From: Ilyomonas sp965277535 | GTDB taxonomy: Bacteria > Bacteroidota > Bacteroidia > Chitinophagales > Chitinophagaceae | Length of the DNA: 64,000 nt | Direction: 5' to 3' | NCBI GenBank assembly: GCA_965277535.1 | Contig: OZ255825.1 | Location: 3,782,001 to 3,846,000 of the forward strand | Shown: positions 43,885 through 52,620 of the stretch, in pieces | Layout: the number at the start of each line of letters is the position of its first letter | Numbering within the stretch: the first letter of the stretch is position 1 | Made by a program: the position numbers and the translations under genes | Notes under the pieces: model-generated | Told to the model about the DNA's origin: nothing | Databases searched by the model: none | The model's input: the letters and a program-made list of their open reading frames with translations, nothing else

Positions 43885-45168
43885 TTATTTCTTCTTCTCA
43901 AACTCATTCACCCAGCCTTCCACTTCTTCCCGCGATACCGGCGCTTGTTTATTATCAACATTAATCACTATCAAATAACCCGCTTCATCTTCTGTTCGGG
44001 CGAGATATGTATTGATAAAATCAAACTGGTCGCTGTTGTTTAATTTTCCTGTAAAGATGTTCCAGCTTTCCCTTGCGCACAAACAACCCAACGTTGGCGT
44101 GAGCGGATAAAAAGGCTCGTTTTTAAAATACTCGGGGTCAATGGTTGAGCCATGCGCAATGATTGCCGTTCGTCCAACTGTACCTGCCTGCAACGCTTCC
44201 TGCATCGGTAAATAATTGCGCCAATCGGGCGGCAATAACAACAAATAATTTTGAAGAAAAGGCGCAGAAGAGTCCCTTTTTTCGTGCAAAAACAAATCAT
44301 CATTTTCGTGCGGCAACAGCAACTGCAGATTGGGCGTTGGACCAATTAAATTGTTATGTGAAATGCCGGTTCCCTGCACACTGTAAATGCCTTGCGGCGT
44401 GTTGCCGCTGGTTATAAAATAAGGTAGATTAGAAGCCGAACGCGCCAGTTGCTGAAACACCAACAATTTGCCCAAACTGTCTCTGGCAAACGTGCCGTCT
44501 TCGTTTTGAATGATGGCAAGTCCGGAATAGTTGCGGTTCCAGCGTTGCAATGAATAAATCATTTGTCTGCCTATCTCTTTTTGATAGAAAAACAAAGAGG
44601 ACAATGACGGCGTTGGCGTAAGCTTTTGTTTTTGCTCGTTTAATAAATAAGCTTGCAGCGATTGTAAAACAGGCAAAGTATCAATAGAAGGAAACGAAGT
44701 TTTGATTTGCTTCAGCACCCGTTTTGTTTGCTGTTGCGATGAATCGTTCTGAAACAAATACACAGCCTGCATTGCAAACAATTTTGGCTCCTTTTCTTTT
44801 GCCAATAAAGCAGTAACAACAGTTGTATATTCCTTCGGATACAAGCCATACACCGCTTCCAGCAAAGCACGCTGCGTTGAATATTGCAGGCTGTCGTAAT
44901 GAAGAAATAACGTATCAAAGCCAGCTTTTACTGCATCATTTTTTATCATGAATTGCGATGCTGCCAAACAAGCCGATTCGTATTTGTATTCGTTGTTGCT
45001 ATCGAGCGGTTCGTAAAACGTTTTACCTATTAAATCATTTTTCAGATACTCATCAAAACGTTTTCTTTTCTCGTTTAAAACTACATTGGATTGTATCAGG
45101 TCTTTGCTGTATTGAGCAAAGCCATCAACAAATAAACACAATAAAAAAAGCGTTACGAAAATCTTCAT
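43885..45168 (-). CDS. Exported protein with a remote L,D-transpeptidase-like C-terminus
   Basis: A 427-residue protein with signal peptide (MKIFVTLFLLCLFVDGFAQ). The N-terminal half is helical and may hold HEAT-like turns. The C-terminal 180 residues read TSGNTPQGIYSVQGTG, IIAHGSTIDPEYF and PLTPTLGCLCARESWN. The order of a Gly-rich strand, HG, and GC plus a later Arg is that of YkuD-type transpeptidases, where the Cys attacks a peptidoglycan stem. The match is weak and other folds are possible. Start ATG 45168. Confidence 0.6.
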   Translation of the reverse strand: MKIFVTLFLLCLFVDGFAQYSKDLIQSNVVLNEKRKRFDEYLKNDLIGKTFYEPLDSNNEYKYESACLAASQFMIKNDAVKAGFDTLFLHYDSLQYSTQRALLEAVYGLYPKEYTTVVTALLAKEKEPKLFAMQAVYLFQNDSSQQQTKRVLKQIKTSFPSIDTLPVLQSLQAYLLNEQKQKLTPTPSLSSLFFYQKEIGRQMIYSLQRWNRNYSGLAIIQNEDGTFARDSLGKLLVFQQLARSASNLPYFITSGNTPQGIYSVQGTGISHNNLIGPTPNLQLLLPHENDDLFLHEKRDSSAPFLQNYLLLLPPDWRNYLPMQEALQAGTVGRTAIIAHGSTIDPEYFKNEPFYPLTPTLGCLCARESWNIFTGKLNNSDQFDFINTYLARTEDEAGYLIVINVDNKQAPVSREEVEGWVNEFEKKK

Positions 45169-45247
45169 TTTTACCAGAATAAAGAAGCGCAAACATACTG
45201 GCTTATCAGTTCAGCCAATATTAATGTGGTGTTTAAAAACGGATAGA

Positions 45248-45532
45248 ATAACGCTGGCAGAGTTTCAAACCATACAGGTTCGAAAGATGTTTGTTTTTGC
45301 ACAAAAAGTATTGTGTATTGAACCCATCGGGTTCACGTGTTTGTAGAAAAAAGATTGAACGTGAGTTGAAAGGCTCCATAGCAGCCGCGTGTTTTGTGTG
45401 TTTACCTTATTTATACGCGGCTCCGATGGAGCCGGATGAATATGTTATGGTTCATTTGCTACAAACACGTTTCTCCTACGGGGATTTTTGAATCTTTCGA
45501 ACATTTATGGTTTAAAACTCTGCCAGCGTTAT
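45248..45532. mobile_element. MITE-like element of 285 bp with 41-bp terminal inverted repeats
   Basis: Arms 45248-45288 and 45492-45532 are inverted copies with 3 mismatches, beginning ATAACGCTGGCAGAGTTT. Inside are nested pairs: ACGTGTTTGTAG and CTACAAACACGT, then GGCTCCAT with AGCCGCGT and their complements, plus the palindrome GAACCCATCGGGTTC. No gene is credible inside. It accounts for most of the 408-bp gap upstream of the dehydrogenase gene. Confidence 0.82.
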
Positions 45533-45576
45533 ACTACCCATACCAATTGAAAACTAAGCTAACTTATCTTGCACAC

Positions 45577-46656
45577 ATGATAACGCAAACCTTTTCTTAC
45601 CAGCACCTTTTTCATTTTGTGGTTGATGTATTTGTAAAAATGGGTTGTTCGCAAGCGCACGCAAACCTTGCCGCTTCTGTGTTGTTATCGGCTGATGTTC
45701 GTGGCATTGATAGCCATGGCGTGTCGCGGCTTGTTGGTTATGTGCGGCTTTGGGAAGGGGGAAGAATTAAGGCAAAACCAAACATTCGCATTATTCACGA
45801 AACGCCTTCCACAGCAACGGTTGATGGCGATGCGGGCTTAGGTTTGGTGGTAGCGCCCTTTGCAATGGAAATAGCTATTAACAAAGCAAAAGTAGCAGGC
45901 ACAGGATGGGTAAGTGTGCGCAACAGCAACCATTTTGGTATTGCCGGTTTTCATGCCGAGATGGCTTTGCAACACGATATGATTGGCATTGCCATGACCA
46001 ACGCCAGCGCCATAGTTGCACCTACGTTTAGCATTGAAAAAATGCTGGGAACGAACCCTATTGCGGTTGCCATTCCTGCCGGTGAGCAGCCCTCCTTTGT
46101 TGCCGATTTTGCCACCACAACAGCTTCCAATGGCAAGCTTGAATTATTGCAACGCAAGGCTGAAGAAGCTCCCGTCGGCTGGGTGCAGGACGGCGAAGGC
46201 AACGCCACTACCGATGCCAACATTCTAAAGAAAGGTGGTGCTTTGTTGCCACTCGGAAGTGACCAAGAGCACAGCAGCCATAAAGGGTATGCGCTGGGAA
46301 GCATCGTTGATATTTTTTCGGGCGTGTTAAGTGGTGCGAGTTATGGACCCTGGGCGCCACCGTTTCCGGCTTATATACCCATGCCGGAAGCTATGCCTGG
46401 TGCGGGTTTGGGGCATTTTTTCGGAGCGATGCGGGTGGATGCGTTTCGCCCGGCAGAAGAATTTAAACAACACATGGACAACTGGATAAGCCGCTTTCGT
46501 AAAGCCAAGCCGGCTGAGGGCTTTGATAGAGTTTTAATTCCGGGTGATCCTGAACGTGAAACCGAAGCCGTACGTATGAAAGAAGGCATTCCTTTATTTG
46601 ATAGCGTTGTAAACGAATTAAAAGAAGTGGGAGAGAAGATGGGAGTTGGATTGTGA
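45577..46656 (+). CDS. Malate/L-lactate dehydrogenase family oxidoreductase
   Basis: A 359-residue NAD(P)-dependent enzyme of the Ldh_2 family, unrelated to classical lactate dehydrogenases. ADVRGIDSHGVSRLVGYV holds the conserved SHG, and SVRNSNHFGIAGFHAEMALQ and LGTNPIAVAIPAGEQPSFV are family blocks. HKGYALGSIVDIFSGVLSGA is the C-terminal cofactor region. Substrates in the family include malate, lactate, ureidoglycolate and sulfolactate. ATG 45577 is chosen because the longer frame lies within the 285-bp element. Confidence 0.92.
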   Translation: MITQTFSYQHLFHFVVDVFVKMGCSQAHANLAASVLLSADVRGIDSHGVSRLVGYVRLWEGGRIKAKPNIRIIHETPSTATVDGDAGLGLVVAPFAMEIAINKAKVAGTGWVSVRNSNHFGIAGFHAEMALQHDMIGIAMTNASAIVAPTFSIEKMLGTNPIAVAIPAGEQPSFVADFATTTASNGKLELLQRKAEEAPVGWVQDGEGNATTDANILKKGGALLPLGSDQEHSSHKGYALGSIVDIFSGVLSGASYGPWAPPFPAYIPMPEAMPGAGLGHFFGAMRVDAFRPAEEFKQHMDNWISRFRKAKPAEGFDRVLIPGDPERETEAVRMKEGIPLFDSVVNELKEVGEKMGVGL

Positions 46657-46705
46657 GTGGTGAATTGTGAGTGGTGAATTGTGAGTGGTGAGTTGTGAAT
46701 GGTGA
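46650..46705. repeat. Four tandem 14-bp units running through a stop codon
   Basis: Unit ATTGTGAGTGGTGA repeated three times exactly and a fourth time with 2 changes (46650-46705). The TGA stop of the dehydrogenase gene at 46654-46656 lies inside unit 1. Words like CTTTGTGCCTTCGTGTCTTAGTGG after it resemble half of the AACCACAAAG palindrome. Confidence 0.8.
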
Positions 46706-46759
46706 AAATAACTTTGTGCCTTCGTGTCTTAGTGGCAAAAATTATAGCAAAAACAAACC

Positions 46760-48034
46760 TTAACTCTTCAGTGAAAACAACTGCGATGCAGCTTTGCGCG
46801 ATGGCACCCAGGCAGCAATGAGAGAAACAACAAACACGGTAGCTGCCACCAATAAAAAATCAGTCAAAAACATTTTTACCGGGTAATAATCAATAATAAA
46901 AGTACCGCCTTCAAGAGGTATCAGTTTGAATTTGATTTGCAGATAACAAATCAAAAAAGCAAGCAGCATCCCTGCACCGCTGCCAACGCCTGCCAATAAA
47001 AAACCTTCACTTAAAAATATGTTTTGAACCAATCCATTGCTGGCACCCATCGCTTTTAAAACGGCAATGTCTTTTTGTTTTTCCAGCACCAGCATCGTTA
47101 AGGCACCAATCATATTGAAAGCTGCAATGAGAAGAATTAAAGAAAGAATACCATAAATCACCCATTTCTCCACTTGCATAACGCTAAACAAACTTTGGTT
47201 TTGCTGATAACGTGTTTGCACCGTAAAAGCCGCGCCCAGAGCAGCTTGCAGCAATGCCTGAACCTTTTCTGCTTTTGCTTTTGGCTGCAAAGCAACTTCA
47301 ATACTGCTGTATTGTTGCGGCTGCAGGTTGAGCATGTATTGAAGAAAAGAAAGATTGGTGAACGCATACTTGTTATCAAACTCCTGTTGCACCATGAAAG
47401 TGCCCGAAACAGCAATGTTGGCTGAATTCATTGCATCGGTATTGCTAAGGTTTTTGGCTTGCCGATTTGGAATATAGATAGTTAGCGGCGCAATGTTTCC
47501 GTTCGGGTCGGAACCGACTGCACTTTGTATTCCCACACCAATCAAAAGAAATGGCTTGTCGGATGAACCCACGTCGTAGTTCCCGCTCATGATGTGCGTT
47601 TGTAGCTTGTTTACTTTTGTATAATTGTCATCAACACCTTTCAAATCAATGATAGAATAATAATCGCCGTTGGCAAGCATCGCTTTTTCTTCTGCCACTA
47701 AACTCACTGCCTTTATACCAGGAACTGCTTTTATCTTTTGTACATCATCGGGCGTTAAGTTAAAAAATTTTCCTTTTGCCGGTGCGATGCGGATGTCGGA
47801 ATAAAAATCACTGTACAAGCCTTTTACCAAATCTTCAAAGCCATTAAAAACGCTCAATACAATAATCAAAGCTGCTGTGCCAACCGCCATAGCTATCATG
47901 CTGATGCGGGCAATGATATTTACAGCATTGCTGTTGTTTTTAGGTTTAAAATATCGCCATGCAAAGAGAGAAGGAAGCCCCCCCGCCCCTAAAGGGGAGC
48001 TTATAGCACGATTATTATTGGTAACTTCTTTCAT
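46760..48034 (-). CDS. LolC/E-like lipoprotein-releasing ABC permease
   Basis: A 424-residue inner-membrane protein with an N-terminal transmembrane helix (ISMIAMAVGTAALIIVLSVF), a periplasmic MacB-like domain of about 220 residues, and three C-terminal helices of the FtsX domain (YGILSLILLIAAFNMIGALT, FLLAGVGSGAGMLLAFLICY, FLLVAATVFVVSLIAAWVPS). It extracts lipoproteins from the inner membrane in known relatives. The usual start SLFAWRYF is preceded by about 20 extra residues (AISSPLGAGG) encoded by a dispersed repeat. The ATPase partner is not adjacent. It follows rbfA by 38 bp. Confidence 0.88.
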   Translation of the reverse strand: MKEVTNNNRAISSPLGAGGLPSLFAWRYFKPKNNSNAVNIIARISMIAMAVGTAALIIVLSVFNGFEDLVKGLYSDFYSDIRIAPAKGKFFNLTPDDVQKIKAVPGIKAVSLVAEEKAMLANGDYYSIIDLKGVDDNYTKVNKLQTHIMSGNYDVGSSDKPFLLIGVGIQSAVGSDPNGNIAPLTIYIPNRQAKNLSNTDAMNSANIAVSGTFMVQQEFDNKYAFTNLSFLQYMLNLQPQQYSSIEVALQPKAKAEKVQALLQAALGAAFTVQTRYQQNQSLFSVMQVEKWVIYGILSLILLIAAFNMIGALTMLVLEKQKDIAVLKAMGASNGLVQNIFLSEGFLLAGVGSGAGMLLAFLICYLQIKFKLIPLEGGTFIIDYYPVKMFLTDFLLVAATVFVVSLIAAWVPSRKAASQLFSLKS

Positions 48035-48104
48035 TTCAAATGATAATCAAAACAAAATTTACTTACGCTGCTTCAAAGCTCCCCTTCAGGGGCAGGGGGG
48101 CTTT
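47974..48104. repeat. Inverted pair of a 29-bp repeat inside the rbfA and lolC/E coding ends
   Basis: Copies at 47974-48003 and 48075-48104 (AAGCCCCCCnGCCCCT and AAAGGGGAGCTT, opposite orientations, about 3 differences). One encodes the C-terminal PPAPEGEL of RbfA, the other SSPLGAGG near the N-terminus of the permease. They can pair in mRNA around the permease start codon. Confidence 0.75.
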
Positions 48105-48447
48105 GTATCTCTTTAAACAACTGTTCCATTTTATCAACCTGATCCAATGTATCATCAACATAAAAATGAAACACCGGGATGCGGCGCAATTGATTTCTGG
48201 CGCTACCTGCAAACTCTTTCTTAATCTCCCAGGCACGGTCTTCAATTTTTTTCAGGGCGGCTTTGGTGTCGGGTATGTGATAAAAGCTTAGATAAATTCG
48301 GGCTTCCAGCAAATCGGGCGTAACCTTTACCGATGAAATCGAAACCATTCCACCATTCATCATAGTCAAACCAAGTCTTCTAAAAATGTCGCTAAACTTT
48401 TCTTCAATTAAACCGGCAATTTGCCGCTGTCGTTTTCCTTCTTGCAT
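48073..48447 (-). CDS. rbfA: Ribosome-binding factor A
   Basis: A 124-residue KH-like protein for 30S subunit maturation. QIAGLIEEKFSDIFRRL, VSISSVKVTPDLLEARIYLS and RIPVFHFYVDDTLDQVDKME are the family blocks. The final residues QSPPAPEGEL come from a dispersed repeat and are not part of the family. It is upstream of the LolC/E-like permease on the same strand. Confidence 0.94.
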   Translation of the reverse strand: MQEGKRQRQIAGLIEEKFSDIFRRLGLTMMNGGMVSISSVKVTPDLLEARIYLSFYHIPDTKAALKKIEDRAWEIKKEFAGSARNQLRRIPVFHFYVDDTLDQVDKMEQLFKEIQSPPAPEGEL

Positions 48448-48528
48448 ACTATTACCTTTGTCGGCTGTAAAATTACTATCATTTGGGAAGCTATACTTTT
48501 TATTATGGCTTCTTTTAAAATTGAATGA

Positions 48529-50367
48529 ATGAAGAAATATTCACGCATCTTCCGTTACCTCGCTCATTATAAACTTCAGATCTTCCTTTATTTCTTTTAT
48601 ACCATTTTATCTATTGTTTTTTCCATTGTTTCATTGGGTATGCTGATGCCTTTTTTAGAGTTGATTTTTACCAACGACAAAGGCGGCACTTCTACTTTAC
48701 TCACCGGCAGCGATAACCCGGTTACTGCCTTCGTTCGCAAGCTGCTGGTAAACTCAATGCAAAGCAACGGCGGCCTTTCAACTGAAGGAAAACTAAAAAC
48801 CTTGTTGTACATCTGCATTCTGCTGGTGATCTTTATCTTTTTAAAAAACCTGTTTGTTTACTTGTCTTCTTATGTTTTAAATCCATTAAAAAATACAGTT
48901 GTTAATCATCTGCGTTCTGAATTGTACAGCAAAGTTTTAATACTTCCGATTGGATATTTTACCGAGAAAAGAAAGGGAGATTTGATCAGCCGCATTACCA
49001 ACGATATTAACGAAGTGGAAGGCTCACTGGTAGGCACTTTGGAAGGCTGGATACGCGACCCGCTGACCATTCTTTTCAACTTTGCCGTGCTGTTTTATTT
49101 AAGCCCGCAGCTTACTTTGTTTTTGCTCATTTTTTTGCCCGTTATTGGTTTAATTATTGGCAGAATCTCACGCTCGTTAAAGCGACCTTCGAGTGATGCC
49201 GCAATTAAATACGGCGAATCGCTTTCTATTCTGGATGAAACATTAGGCGGCTTGCGGGTGATAAAAGCGTTCAATATTGAAAAGGTTTTGCGCAACAAAT
49301 TTTTAACTGTAAACCACGAACTGCTCACTGCTAAAAATCGCATCGGATTTCGCAGAGATTTGGCTTCGCCTGCTTCCGAATTTCTCGGTGTTGCTGTGTT
49401 TGCTGCTATTTTATGGTATGGCGGTAACGGTATTATCAGCGGCAGCATTCCCTTAACCGGCGCAGTGTTTATTTCTTATCTCGCCCTTTTTTATAATGTT
49501 ATCAATCCTGCAAAATCATTGTCAACATCGTTCTCAAACATGAAAAAAGGCGAGGCTGCCATTACCAGGATTGAGGAAGTGTTGATGGCGCCGATAACGG
49601 TGGACGACATACCGAATGCAAAACTGTTGTCTTCGTTCACTCATTCCATTGAGTTTAGAAACGTAACGTTTTCGTATGAGGATGTTGTGATTTTAGAAGA
49701 CATCAATCTTACCATCGAAAAAGGAAAAACGGTGGCTTTGGTTGGTTCATCAGGTGCAGGAAAAAGTACGCTGGCTGATTTGGTTCCGCGCTTCCATGAT
49801 GTTACCAAGGGTGAGTTGTTGATTGATGGCATTAACATAAAAAACTACACGCTGCAAAGCCTGCGAAGCCAGATAAGTATTGTAACGCAGGAGCCGATTT
49901 TGTTTAACGATACTATCGCCGCCAACATTGCGTTGGGTGCGGAAGAAAAAGCAACTAACGAAGCCATTGAACATGCTGCTAAAGTGGCAAATGCTTATGA
50001 TTTCATCATTAAAAAAGAAGATGGTTTTAACTCCAATATTGGCGACAGAGGAACAAAGCTAAGCGGCGGCGAACGGCAACGTTTAACCATTGCCCGTGCC
50101 GTGCTGAAGAACCCGCCGATATTAATTTTGGATGAAGCTACTTCATCGCTGGATACGGAAAGCGAAAGGCTCGTTCAGGATGCGATTAATAAAATGATGC
50201 AAAACCGAACTTCGATTGTGATTGCGCATCGGTTAAGCACCATCCGTCATGCTGATGAAATCATTGTGTTGCAGCATGGTCGCATTGTTCAGCGCGGCAA
50301 TCATACAACATTGATGCAGCAGGAAGGCTTGTACAAAAAGCTGATTGAAATGCAGGAAGTAAAGTAA
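48529..50367 (+). CDS. MsbA-like ABC exporter (permease fused to ATPase)
   Basis: A 612-residue half-transporter with six transmembrane helices in the first 330 residues and a C-terminal ATPase. Walker A is GSSGAGKST, the signature LSGGERQRLTIARA, Walker B ILILDEATSSLD and the switch His in VIAHRLSTIRHAD. The family includes lipid A flippase MsbA and many drug or peptide exporters; MsbA-like is the best guess. Divergent from rbfA with 81 bp between. Length is normal. Confidence 0.9.
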   Translation: MKKYSRIFRYLAHYKLQIFLYFFYTILSIVFSIVSLGMLMPFLELIFTNDKGGTSTLLTGSDNPVTAFVRKLLVNSMQSNGGLSTEGKLKTLLYICILLVIFIFLKNLFVYLSSYVLNPLKNTVVNHLRSELYSKVLILPIGYFTEKRKGDLISRITNDINEVEGSLVGTLEGWIRDPLTILFNFAVLFYLSPQLTLFLLIFLPVIGLIIGRISRSLKRPSSDAAIKYGESLSILDETLGGLRVIKAFNIEKVLRNKFLTVNHELLTAKNRIGFRRDLASPASEFLGVAVFAAILWYGGNGIISGSIPLTGAVFISYLALFYNVINPAKSLSTSFSNMKKGEAAITRIEEVLMAPITVDDIPNAKLLSSFTHSIEFRNVTFSYEDVVILEDINLTIEKGKTVALVGSSGAGKSTLADLVPRFHDVTKGELLIDGINIKNYTLQSLRSQISIVTQEPILFNDTIAANIALGAEEKATNEAIEHAAKVANAYDFIIKKEDGFNSNIGDRGTKLSGGERQRLTIARAVLKNPPILILDEATSSLDTESERLVQDAINKMMQNRTSIVIAHRLSTIRHADEIIVLQHGRIVQRGNHTTLMQQEGLYKKLIEMQEVK

Positions 50368-50371
50368 TGAG

Positions 50372-50492
50372 TTGACAGATGTAAGATGGCGGATTTAAGT
50401 TGATAGATGACAGATGTAAGATGACATAAATGCTTTGGTACTTGAAGTTGTATCTCTGTCATCCGTCAATTAGCATCTGTCATTTATCAACT
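50372..50492. repeat. Extragenic palindrome, GACAGATG family
   Basis: Arms 50398-50416 (AGTTGATAGATGACAGATG) and 50474-50492 are inverted copies with one mismatch. A partial direct copy of the left arm (TTGACAGATGTAAGATGGC) precedes it at 50372. Starts 5 bp after the exporter stop. Confidence 0.78.
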
Positions 50493-50554
50493 ACCAACTT
50501 TCTTTCTAACTGGAATATGTTTTGTACTTTGCTGTATCAAAAACAAAAACCATT

Positions 50555-50962
50555 ATGATAAACTTTAGTGAATTGCAAGTGGGTGATTATGTAATTGCCG
50601 GATATGAAGGCACGATGTCGGAAGGTGAAGTAATGAACCTGAACCACGACGAAAAGCAGGTGTGCATACAAACCGAAGTGCAAAGTTTTTATTATGATCC
50701 TAAAGACGTATATCCCATTGTTTTAAATGATGAACAACTGATGCGATTAAACTTTGCCAAAGAGACGATGGACGATGGACGTATCAAATATAAAAAAGGT
50801 ACGTTCCGACTAGTGATACCTTCTGAAGGTGATTTTTCAACTGTAGAGATGTGGTATCGCGAGGACAGAAGACATCACCCGAATGTGCATTACATTCATC
50901 AATTGCAAAACCAATATCTGCAAATGACTAAAGTTCATCTTACCAAAGAAGTTATGGTATAA
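50555..50962 (+). CDS. Small protein of unknown function with a beta-barrel-like N-terminus
   Basis: I do not recognise a named family. The 135-residue protein begins MINFSELQVGDYVIAGYEG and continues in short strands (VMNLNHDEKQVCIQTEVQSF), like a KOW or SH3-type fold, then a basic tail with RREDRRHH-like content (WYREDRRHHPNVHYIHQL). Cytoplasmic. ATG 50555 is chosen; TTG 50522 gives an unrelated extension. Confidence 0.7.
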   Translation: MINFSELQVGDYVIAGYEGTMSEGEVMNLNHDEKQVCIQTEVQSFYYDPKDVYPIVLNDEQLMRLNFAKETMDDGRIKYKKGTFRLVIPSEGDFSTVEMWYREDRRHHPNVHYIHQLQNQYLQMTKVHLTKEVMV

Positions 50963-51078
50963 CGCATTGGCTGAAAGGTTTGTCTGTTCTGCATTTTATC
51001 TTAACAATTGCTTTGGCCTCTTTTTTTAAACGAAACAAAAAGAGAGATGTCTCTATTGTTCAATTTAAAAAAAGAACT

Positions 51079-51483
51079 ATGAAAAAATTGTTTTTGATAG
51101 CCATTGCTGCTATCGCTTTTACAACGGCTTCACAAGCGCAAACAGATTCTTCTTTTCATAACAAAATGAAGGGTGAACATGGCGCTAACATGCAGCGCAA
51201 GAACATGTGGAATGATTTGAATCTTACACAGGATCAGAAAGACCAAATGAAAAAGTTGCATGATGACAACAAAGCAAAAATGGACGCCCTAAAAAACAAC
51301 ACAACGTTAAGTGCCGATGACAAAAAAGCGCAAATGAAAACATTGCGTGATGAACAACGCAAAAACATGGAATCGGTTTTAACGGATGAGCAAAAGACGA
51401 AAATGAAGCAACTGCACGATGAAAGAAAGAGTGAGCACAAAGCGTGGAAAGCGAATAAAGATTCAACATCAACGCAAAAGTAG
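51079..51483 (+). CDS. Spy/CpxP-like periplasmic protein
   Basis: A 134-residue protein with signal peptide MKKLFLIAIAAIAFTTASQA and a highly charged helical mature part. Two LTxxQ-type motifs are present (LNLTQDQKDQMKKLHDD and VLTDEQKTKMKQLHDER), the mark of the Spy/CpxP family of periplasmic chaperones. The protein is short and rich in Lys and Met. Stress induction is expected but no regulatory site is evident. It is followed by a terminator shared with the convergent MscS gene. Confidence 0.82.
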   Translation: MKKLFLIAIAAIAFTTASQAQTDSSFHNKMKGEHGANMQRKNMWNDLNLTQDQKDQMKKLHDDNKAKMDALKNNTTLSADDKKAQMKTLRDEQRKNMESVLTDEQKTKMKQLHDERKSEHKAWKANKDSTSTQK

Positions 51484-51496
51484 ATTTGGTTTTGCA

Positions 51497-51538
51497 GGAA
51501 AAAGCTGCCATACTAATTATAGTTATGGCAGCTTTTCC
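51497..51538 (+). terminator. Intrinsic terminator overlapping the mscS-like 3' end
   Basis: Stem GGAAAAAGCTGCCATA / TATGGCAGCTTTTCC (51497-51512 and 51524-51538) with one bulged A and an 11-nt loop, then CTTTTCCC. The right arm encodes the last residues of the convergent channel gene. Confidence 0.8.
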
Positions 51539-52596
51539 TTTTCCCATTCCACACGTGTTGTTGGCAAAGCATGAGGATAGTTATTTTGAATAAACTGCAA
51601 CAGATGTTCACGAATCAAACACCGCAAATCAAAAGCGTTGCCCGCATTGCTGGTGCTGACTAAGCACCGCAACTCCACTGTTTTCTCGCTCCAGTTGGTT
51701 ACCTGCAAAACAGCTAAACGCTTATCCCACAACGTTTGTTTTTGCACATAATTCAGAAACTCTTTTCGTACTTCTTCAACCGGCACATTATAATCAACAT
51801 AAATCATGGCAGCGCTTAAAATTTCGGCGCCGGTGCGCGTCCAGTTTTGAAATGGTTTTTCAATAAAGTAAGTAATGGGCAATATCAATCTTCGCTGATC
51901 CCAAATATTGATTACTACATACGTTAATGTAATTTCTTCAACCCGTCCCCATTCGCCTTCTACTACCAATACATCATCCAAACGGATGGGTTGCGTGAAA
52001 GCGATTTGCATGCCGGCTAAAAAATTCGCCAGCGATTTTTGTGCGGCAAAACCAACAATGATACCGCCAATACCAACGCCGGTAAGCAAGCCTGCGCCTA
52101 ATTTCCGCAGGTTAGGAAAGCTTAAAAAAATAAGACACAATGCAAGGGTAACAATTAACCCAATGGTAAGTCTGCGTACAAACTGAAGTTGTGTTCTTAT
52201 CTTTCTTTCGCGAAGATTATCGGGCTTGTTTAAATCGTATTTATAAACTATATAGTCTTCGATAATCTTTACAACTGCAATTAAAATATAAGCAATAGAA
52301 ATGGTTAAGAAAACCTGTGCAAACCTGTCGAAGACGTATAGTTGCGAAAGACGCAGGCGCAATTCATCTTTTAATAAATTGATTGTGAACAAGGGTAAAA
52401 AAATGTTTACCGGAACCGCCATTCTGCGGATGATGGAACGGACAAGCGAGTAATCGTCGTGCTTTGTTGCTGTCCTCACCATTGCAGCTAAAATAAGCCG
52501 CAAAACCAAACCAATGATGATAGCAAACAGAACGATGGATAAGTTCCAGAGAGGGTTGGGTAACTGCTGCCAGTAATTGATAATGTTATCCCACAT
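51523..52596 (-). CDS. MscS-like mechanosensitive channel
   Basis: A 357-residue inner-membrane channel with about four transmembrane helices and a large cytoplasmic vestibule. The pore helix LGAGLLTGVGIGGIIVGFAA is Gly/Ala-rich as in MscS TM3, and ANFLAGMQIAFTQPIRLDDV and VEEITLTYVVINIWDQRRLI follow. It would open under osmotic downshift to release solutes. Start ATG 52596. It stands alone between a terminator and a palindrome. Confidence 0.93.
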   Translation of the reverse strand: MWDNIINYWQQLPNPLWNLSIVLFAIIIGLVLRLILAAMVRTATKHDDYSLVRSIIRRMAVPVNIFLPLFTINLLKDELRLRLSQLYVFDRFAQVFLTISIAYILIAVVKIIEDYIVYKYDLNKPDNLRERKIRTQLQFVRRLTIGLIVTLALCLIFLSFPNLRKLGAGLLTGVGIGGIIVGFAAQKSLANFLAGMQIAFTQPIRLDDVLVVEGEWGRVEEITLTYVVINIWDQRRLILPITYFIEKPFQNWTRTGAEILSAAMIYVDYNVPVEEVRKEFLNYVQKQTLWDKRLAVLQVTNWSEKTVELRCLVSTSNAGNAFDLRCLIREHLLQFIQNNYPHALPTTRVEWEKEKLP

Positions 52597-52620
52597 AACA
52601 AAGAATTTGTTTTAAAATAC

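Noticed and set aside
45394..45576. Longer start for the malate/lactate dehydrogenase family gene
   Set aside because: The extension is coded by the 285-bp foldback element.
46650..46705. CRISPR array
   Set aside because: Units are contiguous 14-mers without spacers; no cas genes in the window.
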